In this document: piece after piece, positions 1-5,072 of the stretch
Position numbering within the stretch: the first letter of the stretch is position 1
Layout of the letters: the number at the start of each line of letters is the position of its first letter
DNA from: Bdellovibrionales bacterium
GTDB lineage: Bacteria > Bdellovibrionota > Bacteriovoracia > Bacteriovoracales > Bacteriovoracaceae
Length of the DNA: 9,727 nt
Assembly (NCBI GenBank): GCA_005791855.1
Contig: SXUH01000206.1
Span: 1 to 9,727, forward strand
Direction: 5' to 3'
Notes under the pieces: generated by a model
Databases searched by the model: none
Told to the model about the DNA's origin: nothing
The model's input: the letters and a program-made list of their open reading frames with translations, nothing else
Position numbers and translations under genes: made by a program

Positions 1-62
1 CCATCGGGCAGAAGCAGCAGTTCTTCCCGGCGGTGGACGGGGCCCCGGCGGCCGAAGAGTAG
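1..62 (+). CDS. 3' end of an unidentified gene (partial)
   Basis: Frame 3 is open from the window edge to a TAG at 60-62 and encodes 19 residues ending in an Ala/Pro/Glu-rich tail (...FFPAVDGAPAAEE). GC-rich third positions match the coding style of the neighbours. Too little is present to identify a family. It lies on the same strand as the secreted-protein gene at 138, with a 75-bp gap, so it could be the preceding gene of one transcript. An uninterrupted frame this short could also be chance. Confidence 0.45.
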   Translation, partial: IGQKQQFFPAVDGAPAAEE

Positions 63-76
63 AAATTACAGGTTTC

Positions 77-132
77 CTCCTCGGGGGCCAAAGCTATGGT
101 ATGACTAGACCATAACTTCGTTACCCGAGGAG
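77..132 (+). promoter_or_regulatory. Leader hairpin covering the Shine-Dalgarno of the 138 gene
   Basis: A perfect 9-bp inverted repeat pairs 77-85 (ctcctcggg) with 124-132 (cccgaggag). The 3' arm contains the GAGGAG Shine-Dalgarno of the ATG at 138. A second short inverted repeat, 95-100 (tatggt) with 109-114 (accata), sits in its loop. An alternative pairing of 83-88 (gggggc) with 132-137 (gccccc) is mutually exclusive with part of the first. The repeats are seen directly; control of translation is inferred. Confidence 0.45.
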
Positions 133-137
133 CCCCC

Positions 138-638
138 ATGAAATCCTTCTTAACTACGGCGATTCTGTTAGCTAGTTTTTCGGTGAGCGCCTCCGAGTAT
201 ACCTGCGCGGTCCAGTTCATCGAAACCGCGGACCTTTCCGAGAACCTCGGGGGCCAGGAGGGCAGAGCCTACATGAGAATCGCGGAAGGGTCGCAGATGA
301 CCCAGACTTACTTCGTGCGACCTACCCAAGATGTCAAAGGGTACAACTTCATCCAGGAAGGGAGATCCCAGTTCGCCGTGACCCTGACCATGGATTCGAC
401 CGGCGGCTCCGAATCCCTCAAAGCCCTTTTCTACACTCCGGAGTCTCGGCGCTGTGGCCGGGGCGGGTGCGCTCCCGTGAAGCTCGGAGCCCCGATCAAG
501 GAAGTCGCTATCCTGGGCGCTGGGACCAAGCTCGTGAAGCTCAACGAGGGTAGCGACGACGTCAAGTCCGCCGTCGTCACCTGCGCGATCAGCAGAGTTT
601 CCCGGAAGACCACCTACGAAGCCGTCGAGAGCAACTAG
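138..638 (+). CDS. Small secreted protein of unknown function
   Basis: The 166-aa product starts with a clear Sec signal peptide: Lys2, a hydrophobic core to about residue 16, and a probable cleavage near SVSA-SE at residues 18-19. The mature protein of about 147 residues should therefore be periplasmic or secreted. It has four cysteines (23, 106, 111, 149); the C106-x4-C111 pair lies in an Arg/Gly-rich loop and could form disulfides. The rest alternates short hydrophobic and polar stretches, as in a beta-rich fold. I recognise no family. The ATG at 138 is chosen because GAGGAG lies five bases upstream and the signal peptide begins there. The stop overlaps that of the convergent response-regulator gene within a shared CTAG. 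Confidence 0.85.
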   Translation: MKSFLTTAILLASFSVSASEYTCAVQFIETADLSENLGGQEGRAYMRIAEGSQMTQTYFVRPTQDVKGYNFIQEGRSQFAVTLTMDSTGGSESLKALFYTPESRRCGRGGCAPVKLGAPIKEVAILGAGTKLVKLNEGSDDVKSAVVTCAISRVSRKTTYEAVESN

Positions 639-1984
639 GCCGCGGGGAACTTCTTCGAGATGTGGCGGATGATGACTTCGAAGAACTTCTTGAAGTTCCC
701 GTTGTCGTAGGCCTCCTTCCCCTTGATCACGAAGTCCTCGATCCCCTGGTCGACCGTGCGGTCTTCGGAGAGGCAGTCCACGAGGTCTTCGATGAGGATG
801 AAGAGGGTCGCGAGGTGGCTGATCCGAGCGGCGCTGATCCCCCGGGGGAACCCCCGGCCGTCGGCCTTCTCGTGGTGCTGGAGGATGATCTGCTCCACGT
901 CGGCGGGGAGGACCGCGACGCCGTGGAGCTTCTTGGCGGCCTCGATGGTGTGCATGCGGTAGCGGACCACCTCCGGCGCCTTGTCCTTGAAGTCGGAGGC
1001 CTTGGCGTTCCAGGCGTTGATGTCGTGGTAGATGGCCTCGTCCACCGCGAGGTCGTGGAGCATGGAGACCAGGACGAGCTTCTCCTTCCCACTGTCTCCC
1101 ACCCAGTCGAAGTACGAGCCGAGGGCGCAGGTGAGGTAGCAGAGGAGGCCAACGTGCCGGGTGTAGGGGGAGTTCACGTCGCCGAGCTTCTGGTTCAGGA
1201 TGTCGAGGATCTCCTGGTTCTTCGAGAGGACCTTCAGCGCCTTGTTCACGGCCTTCTTGGTTTTCTCCAGGAGCTCCGGAGACCAGCCCAGCGCCTTGGC
1301 GAGGGTCTGCATCTCCTCCAGGGCGTCGATGGCCATGACGGTCTGTCCAGCGTCGGGCGCGGTCCCCGGAGCGGTGGGGATCTTCTCGAGTGCCGCCTCC
1401 ACTTCTTCCAGCAGGGAGAAGCAGTCGGAGGCGAGGACGTGGAGCTCCTTGAAGCCCTTTGCCTTCAGGTTCGCCGCGTCCGCGTCGGTGAACGAGTCGC
1501 CCTTGTTGAGGACCTTGATGTAGTTATCCTGGGCGAGCTTGATGTAGGCGTCGCAGCCTGCCACGGGGAGAGTCAGGAGTGTGGTGAACTTCACCGGGAC
1601 GTGGGACGGGGAGACCAGCGGAGAGGTCACCACACCTTTGATGATGTAGGAGAAGGCCTTCGCGCTCACGGGCTTGTCCAGCCGGGCGGAGACCATCGGG
1701 TAGGAGTTCACGAGGTTCTGGTGCTGGGGATCGTCGGAGGTGGCGATGATGGGCACGAAGAACTTCTGCTGGAAGAGGTGCTGCATGAGATCGTGCTCGA
1801 TGTCCGTGAGGATCTGGAAGTCGATGAGGATGACCTCCGGTTCGCCGTTTCGTTCGACGACCTTGATGGCCTCCTCGTTGGACAGGGCCTGGTGGATCTT
1901 TCCCCCGTAGAAGTGCTTCAGGGCCGTCACTAGGACGGCGAGCGTGTTCTCGTCTTTATCAACAAGGAGGATGTAGTTCTTCAT
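635..1984 (-). CDS. Response regulator: receiver domain plus HD-GYP domain
   Basis: 449 aa, cytoplasmic. Residues 1-120 form a CheY-like receiver: acidic residues D9 and D11, phosphoacceptor D55 (VILID), T82 and K104 (LDKP) are all in place. Residues 131-200 resemble the small domain often found before HD-GYP domains (YIKLAQDNYIKVLNKGDSF... KGFKELHVL). Residues 270-445 are an HD-GYP domain with H277, H310-D311, H345, H370-H371-E372 and D400 at the metal-ligand positions. The signature reads DGRGFP, so the GYP tyrosine is Phe379, and the usual HDxGK reads HDLAV. HD-GYP proteins hydrolyse cyclic-di-GMP; the ligands suggest metal binding, but the lost Tyr and Lys make the activity uncertain. No strong Shine-Dalgarno precedes the ATG, and the leader contains nested inverted repeats. 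It may share a transcript with the glutaminase-like gene 91 bp upstream. Confidence 0.92.
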   Translation of the reverse strand: MKNYILLVDKDENTLAVLVTALKHFYGGKIHQALSNEEAIKVVERNGEPEVILIDFQILTDIEHDLMQHLFQQKFFVPIIATSDDPQHQNLVNSYPMVSARLDKPVSAKAFSYIIKGVVTSPLVSPSHVPVKFTTLLTLPVAGCDAYIKLAQDNYIKVLNKGDSFTDADAANLKAKGFKELHVLASDCFSLLEEVEAALEKIPTAPGTAPDAGQTVMAIDALEEMQTLAKALGWSPELLEKTKKAVNKALKVLSKNQEILDILNQKLGDVNSPYTRHVGLLCYLTCALGSYFDWVGDSGKEKLVLVSMLHDLAVDEAIYHDINAWNAKASDFKDKAPEVVRYRMHTIEAAKKLHGVAVLPADVEQIILQHHEKADGRGFPRGISAARISHLATLFILIEDLVDCLSEDRTVDQGIEDFVIKGKEAYDNGNFKKFFEVIIRHISKKFPAA

Positions 1985-1985
1985 G

Positions 1986-2045
1986 GGTGAGCTTCAAGTC
2001 TACCACCTGGCCCGGGGTTCCCGGACCAGGGAAAAATTGCTCACC
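1986..2045 (-). promoter_or_regulatory. Nested inverted repeats in the leader of the response regulator
   Basis: An outer 7-bp perfect repeat pairs 1986-1992 (ggtgagc) with 2039-2045 (gctcacc). It encloses a strong hairpin, 2006-2016 with 2020-2030 (10 of 11 pairs, 3-nt loop). The outer arm ends immediately next to the ATG at 1984. The structure could be a 5' leader element of the regulator gene or a transcription barrier after the glutaminase-like gene. No T-run follows the strong hairpin on either strand; an A5 tract at 2032-2036 would be U5 in the - strand transcript, before the hairpin. Confidence 0.35.
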
Positions 2046-2075
2046 GCTAGAGAGCGAGGGATTTAGTCAGGTGCC

Positions 2076-2687
2076 CTACCACGGAGGGTTGGGCCCGAGG
2101 AGCGCTTCCACGTTTCGGCCCATGCGCTTGAGCTGGTCCCACTCCCGACTCAGGTAGGTCTGCTGGGAGGAGACCCCGGAGGTTCCGACCGAGGAATTCG
2201 AGCAGCTACTGCTCGGTGAATAGGTTCCGGCCCCGCAGATGGCGACCTTGATCCGACCGGGTGTGCCCATCCGAGCGAGCCACTCCCCAAGCTGCAGGGG
2301 TCTTCCGGGTTCGATGGCCGGGTCGAGCACGTACCGCGTCCCCCCGACCTGCACGATCGGGGCAACGTGGTACCACCAGGAGACCCGGCCCCGGGGGTGG
2401 TTGTTCGTCCGGACGGTGAGCTCACCGAAGGCGAAGACCTTGTTCGGTGGAGTGATCCCGCGGGCCTTGAACCAGCGGTTGGCCATGGCGGCCCGGGCGA
2501 AGCAGCCGTCGTTGGGATAGAGCCAGCTGATCCGACGGGGGAAGCTCGGGTCTCTCTTCCAACGGATGTGGCGGTCGTTCCTCACACTCTTGAACCGACC
2601 CACCAGCGTACTCGTCGAAGACCAGGGCGTGGCATTGGGAAGGTTCGAACCGGTGTAGTAACGAGCCGAGGCGAGCGCACTGGCCAT
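2076..2687 (-). pseudogene. Protein-glutaminase-like domain (C-terminal fragment of a frameshifted gene)
   Basis: This frame carries the catalytic part of a protein-glutaminase-type (protein-glutamine deamidase) cysteine hydrolase. Numbered from the ATG at 2687, it has YPNDGCFARA with the nucleophile Cys62, then WWYHVAP with His107, then RYVLDPAI with Asp122. This is the Cys-His-Asp order of the family, which deamidates glutamine side chains in proteins. A Ser/Cys-rich stretch (157-175) and a C-terminal helix follow. The fragment has no signal peptide of its own and no good ribosome site. The export signal and N-terminal region lie just upstream in another frame (2582-2842), so this is probably one secreted protein of about 255 aa broken by a one-base indel, or by a sequencing error. 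The catalytic residues are intact, which argues that any lesion is recent or artefactual. Confidence 0.75.
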
Positions 2688-2842
2688 CCCTCCGGTGAGT
2701 AGAGCTCCAGCTCCCGCATCATCTCTTGGTAGTGTTCGAAGGGGAGGTTCGGATCCCGGTAGGCACTGATGTCTCTCTCTTCTGAGGCGCGCGTAACGAA
2801 ACTTGCGGTCGTTAATACAAGGATGAAAAGATAACGCAGCAT
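2582..2842 (-). pseudogene. Signal peptide and N-terminal part of the split glutaminase-like gene
   Basis: The frame encodes MLRYLFILVLTTASFVTRAS, a Sec signal peptide with probable cleavage near TRA-SEE. An acidic helical stretch follows (EERDISAYRDPNLPFEHYQE... ELELYSPEGW). From about position 2690 the frame degenerates into an Arg/Pro-rich tail and stops at 2582, while the adjacent frame takes up the glutaminase domain. I chose the ATG at 2842 over the in-frame ATGs at 2845 and 2899 because AAGGAGGA (2848-2855) puts GGAGG six bases before 2842 and only three before 2845; 2899 would add a non-signal extension. The two fragments need a one-base restoration (for example ggg to gggg at 2688-2690) to be read as one protein. 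Confidence 0.7.
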
Positions 2843-2847
2843 CATGC

Positions 2848-2855
2848 TCCTCCTT
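2848..2855 (-). promoter_or_regulatory. Strong Shine-Dalgarno of the glutaminase-like gene
   Basis: The - strand reads AAGGAGGA just before two consecutive ATG codons (2845 and 2842). Spacing favours the second ATG. It is the best ribosome-binding site in the window, which suggests that the intact gene was well translated. Confidence 0.7.
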
Positions 2856-2863
2856 GAGAGGTG

Positions 2864-2877
2864 AAAATAGTTATTTT
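2864..2877. promoter_or_regulatory. AT-rich palindrome in the divergent intergenic region
   Basis: AAAATA-GT-TATTTT is a perfect 6-bp inverted repeat within GC-rich DNA, 22 bp upstream of the glutaminase-like start. Its left nine bases, AAAATAGTT, are identical to one arm of the marR-bioB palindrome (read on the - strand at 4040-4048). It may be an operator or part of the - strand promoter. Function is inferred. Confidence 0.35.
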
Positions 2878-2931
2878 GCAAAGAGAGGGCCAGACGCATC
2901 TTTAGGTTCAGTTGCGACTAGGGGTCAGACG

Positions 2932-2963
2932 TGTCATGACATCAGACTGAAAGTTTACTTTCA
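2932..2963. promoter_or_regulatory. Two adjacent palindromes upstream of the DUF2383-type lipoprotein
   Basis: TGTCATGACA (2932-2941) is a perfect 10-bp palindrome. TGAAAGT-TT-ACTTTCA (2948-2963) is a perfect 7+7 inverted repeat with a 2-bp spacer. The hexamer TCAGAC occurs on both sides of the first (2925-2930 and 2942-2947). They lie 44-75 bp before the ATG at 3007 and about 90-120 bp before the divergent gene, a good position for transcription-factor sites. No regulator is assigned. Confidence 0.4.
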
Positions 2964-3006
2964 TTGTTAGAGGTCTTTTGAGGACTTTAACCAAAGAGGA
3001 GAACCT

Positions 3007-3525
3007 ATGAAATTTTTAATGGCCCTACTCACCTTAACAATCTTCACCACTGCCTGCGGTACCAAGGGCACCATGAAGGAGAAAGTTGACCACGCGAAGA
3101 TGGAGATGACGAGCCATAGTAAGCTCGACGACGTCATCCGCGGAGAGATGGCCGCCATCGAAACCTACTCACAGGTCGTGGGCAAGGTCACCGACCAGAA
3201 GGAAAAGCGACAGCTCGAGACCTTCCGGAACGACCACCAGCGGGCCCTGGCGACCCTCCAGAAATACGCTAACCAGCCGGTGAAGGACGATGCGAAGAGC
3301 TCCGGTGCCTGGGGCACGTTCGCGCAGGCCTGGACCGGCGGAGCGAAGGTCTTCGGAGAGAAGACCGCCGTCCGTGCCCTCAAGGCCGGCGAAGAGCATG
3401 GCCTGAACGAGTACGAAGAACTCCTCAAGGAAGAGAAGGTGAGCGATGAACTGAAGGAAGTCATCCGCACGCAGCTCGTTCCGAAGCAGAAGGACCACAT
3501 CAACGCGCTCAACAAGCTCATCTAA
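3007..3525 (+). CDS. Ferritin-like (DUF2383-type) lipoprotein
   Basis: 172 aa. Residues 1-17 form a lipoprotein-type signal ending in TTAC-GTKG. Cys17 would be acylated, although Thr at -3 is not the usual Leu. The mature part is largely helical and resembles DUF2383/PA2169-type four-helix bundles: LDDVIRGEMAAIETYSQV (E47, E52), then KEKRQLETFRNDHQRAL (E71, H77), a Gly/Trp linker (100-118), then AGEEHGLNEYEELL (E129, E130, H131, E135) and a final helix with H164. These Glu/His pairs could bind metal, but the ligand set is less canonical than in the gene at 8021. The likely location is anchored in the cell envelope, with a possible stress or metal-storage role. AGGAG at 2997-3001 supports the start. 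The gene stands alone, convergent to marR. Confidence 0.8.
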   Translation: MKFLMALLTLTIFTTACGTKGTMKEKVDHAKMEMTSHSKLDDVIRGEMAAIETYSQVVGKVTDQKEKRQLETFRNDHQRALATLQKYANQPVKDDAKSSGAWGTFAQAWTGGAKVFGEKTAVRALKAGEEHGLNEYEELLKEEKVSDELKEVIRTQLVPKQKDHINALNKLI

Positions 3526-3538
3526 CTCCGGCGCCGGC

Positions 3539-3569
3539 GGCGGGCCCTCGGGCTCACCGCTGGCCCGCC
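3539..3569. terminator. GC-rich hairpin between convergent genes, possible bidirectional terminator
   Basis: GGCGGGCC (3539-3546) pairs perfectly with GGCCCGCC (3562-3569) across a 15-nt loop. It lies between the stop of the lipoprotein gene (3525) and the end of marR, overlapping the last marR codons. No T-run follows on either strand, so it is at best an imperfect intrinsic terminator. Confidence 0.35.
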
Positions 3570-4006
3570 TCCTTCAGCGTCGACGTCATCTCCCGGAGGG
3601 CTTCGCACAGGGCCTTCACCTTCAGCTTCCCCAGCCGCTTCTCGAACTCCCGCTCCAGCCCGTCGAAGACCTTGATCAGGCCGCTGGCGTGCCGCTTGCC
3701 CTCCGGCGTGAGGAGGATGAAGAGGGACCGCGCGTCCGCCTCGTCCATCGTGCGCTTCACCCAGCCGAGGTCCTCCAGGACGGAGAGGGCCTGGCTGATG
3801 CTGGACTTCGAGATCCCGAGGTGGGTGACCAGGGCCTTCGGCGTGATCCGGCTCTTCCCCTCGAAGTAGAGGGTCAGGACGATGAGGGCCTGGACGAAGT
3901 TCACGTTCAGGGCGCGGAGGTTCCGGGAGTAGAATTCCCCGAGGGCGTGGTAGCTGCTGTAGATGGAGAAGATCGGGCTCTGTTCGGTGAAGGAAGTGAT
4001 TTTCAT
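3554..4006 (-). CDS. MarR-family transcriptional regulator, divergent from the biotin operon
   Basis: 150 aa, the usual MarR size. Helical dimerisation segments flank a winged helix-turn-helix: ITPKALVTHLGISKSSISQ (54-72) holds the recognition region, and the wing has the family signature DARSLFILLT (D91-x-R93 to T100). MarR proteins bind palindromic DNA as dimers and often respond to small ligands. The gene is transcribed away from bioB; the 91 bp between their starts contain a perfect inverted repeat (4023-4047) only 16 bp from this start, which fits autoregulation plus control of bio. The ATG at 4006 is preferred; a start at 4099 would read through the operator region and add 31 atypical residues. 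Its ligand is unknown. Known biotin regulators are BirA, BioR (GntR type) and BioQ (TetR type), so a MarR here would be unusual. Confidence 0.88.
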   Translation of the reverse strand: MKITSFTEQSPIFSIYSSYHALGEFYSRNLRALNVNFVQALIVLTLYFEGKSRITPKALVTHLGISKSSISQALSVLEDLGWVKRTMDEADARSLFILLTPEGKRHASGLIKVFDGLEREFEKRLGKLKVKALCEALREMTSTLKEAGQR

Positions 4007-4022
4007 AGTTGGTTCATATCGT

Positions 4023-4047
4023 AAATAGTTTAGGCCGTGAACTATTT
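4023..4047. promoter_or_regulatory. Candidate MarR operator between marR and bioB
   Basis: AAATAGTT (4023-4030) and AACTATTT (4040-4047) form a perfect 8-bp inverted repeat separated by 9 bp. It is the most AT-rich part of a very GC-rich region and lies between two divergent starts, 16 bp from marR and 50 bp from bioB. The centre-to-centre distance of 17 bp suits a dimeric winged-helix protein. It does not match the TTGTAAACC-type BirA box or the TTATMKATAA BioR box. No convincing -35/-10 pair could be assigned. Binding by the adjacent MarR is inferred. Confidence 0.55.
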
Positions 4048-4097
4048 TCCGAAGAACTTTGCTTCCGGAGCCGTCCCGGACCGCGGATCCTGGTTCC

Positions 4098-5072
4098 ATG
4101 AAAAACCAACGCCACGACTGGTCCCTCGACGAGATCAGAGACCTCTACCACCGGCCCTTCCTCGAGCTCGTGAGGCTCGCCCAGGACGTGCACGCGCAGA
4201 ACTTCACCCCCGGGGAGGTGCAGGTCAGCAGCCTCATCTCCATCAAGACCGGGGGCTGCCCCGAAGACTGCGGGTACTGTCCCCAGGCCGCGAGGTACCA
4301 CACGGACATCAAGAAGCATCCCCTGATGGACAAGGACGAGGTCCTCCGGCTAAGCCGCGAGGCCAAGGCGAAGGGCGCTTCCCGGGTCTGCCTCGGAGCG
4401 GCCTGGCGGGAGGTCCGGGACGGCCGGGACTTCGACGCGGTGGTGGACATCGTCCGAGCGGTGAGCGCGGAAGGAGTCCAGGTGTGCTGCACCCTCGGCA
4501 TGCTCACGGAAGCCCAGGCGGCCCGCCTCAAGGACGCGGGCCTCTCGGCCTACAACCATAACATCGACACGAGCCCCGCGTTCTACAACGAGGTCATCAA
4601 GACGAGGACGTTCGACGACCGGCTCGGAACCATCGACAACGTCCGGCGCGCGGGCATCTCCGTGTGCAGCGGCGGGATCCTTGGCCTCGGGGAGAGCGTG
4701 GACGACCGGCTCCTGATGCTCCAGACGCTGAGCCGCCTGCGCCCGCACCCGGAATCCGTTCCGATCAATACTCTGGTGCCGGTGAAGGGGACTCCCCTGG
4801 GGGACCGGGAGACGGTGGAGACCGAAGACCTGGTCCGGGCGATCGCCACGGCCCGGATCCTCATGCCGAAGTCCTTCATCCGGCTCTCCGCGGGGAGGCT
4901 CGGGCGCAGCTTGGCCGAACAGGCGCTGTGTTTCCTGGCGGGCGCGAACTCCATCTTCTCCGGCGAGAAGCTCCTGACCACGCCCAACCCGGAGGCGGAC
5001 GTGGACGAAAGAATGTTCTCCACCCTGGGCCTGGTGAAGCTGGGCCTTCCGTCGGCCACCGAGTATGTTTGA
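4098..5072 (+). CDS. bioB: Biotin synthase
   Basis: 324 aa. A radical-SAM enzyme that inserts sulfur into dethiobiotin, the last step of biotin synthesis, in the cytoplasm. The [4Fe-4S] motif CPEDCGYC gives C54, C58 and C61. The [2Fe-2S] ligands are C98 (RVCLGAAWR), C130 (VCCTLG), C190 (SVCSGGILGLGE) and R262 (IRLSAGR). YNHNIDTSPAFY (152-163) is also typical. All catalytic residues are present. The ATG at 4098 is chosen because its product aligns from the first residues with known BioB proteins (WSLDEIRDLYHRP, QVSSLISIKTG); the upstream TTG at 4059 adds 13 atypical residues. The Shine-Dalgarno is weak. First gene of the operon, overlapping bioF by 8 nt; probably controlled at 4023-4047. Confidence 0.98.
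   Translation: MKNQRHDWSLDEIRDLYHRPFLELVRLAQDVHAQNFTPGEVQVSSLISIKTGGCPEDCGYCPQAARYHTDIKKHPLMDKDEVLRLSREAKAKGASRVCLGAAWREVRDGRDFDAVVDIVRAVSAEGVQVCCTLGMLTEAQAARLKDAGLSAYNHNIDTSPAFYNEVIKTRTFDDRLGTIDNVRRAGISVCSGGILGLGESVDDRLLMLQTLSRLRPHPESVPINTLVPVKGTPLGDRETVETEDLVRAIATARILMPKSFIRLSAGRLGRSLAEQALCFLAGANSIFSGEKLLTTPNPEADVDERMFSTLGLVKLGLPSATEYV

Noticed and set aside
662..1933. Long + strand ORF of 423 aa opposite the response regulator
   Set aside because: The product is Val/Glu/Asp/Gly-rich with no motif; the opposite strand carries a clear receiver plus HD-GYP protein. It is a GC-driven antisense shadow.
2582..2690. Programmed -1 frameshifting in the glutaminase-like gene
   Set aside because: I found no X-XXY-YYZ slippery heptamer in the overlap of the two frames, so a simple indel or sequencing error is more likely.
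4059..4097. TTG start for bioB adding 13 residues
   Set aside because: The product from the ATG at 4098 aligns with known BioB N-termini from the first residues, and the extension is atypical.
4007..4097. BirA or BioR box upstream of bioB
   Set aside because: No TTGTAAACC-N15-GGTTTACAA-like or TTATMKATAA-like sequence is present; the only clear symmetry is the 4023-4047 repeat.
4007..4099. Longer marR reading frame starting at 4099
   Set aside because: It would cross the palindrome and reach the bioB start, and it adds 31 residues unlike a MarR N-terminus; 4006 gives a normal 150-aa protein.
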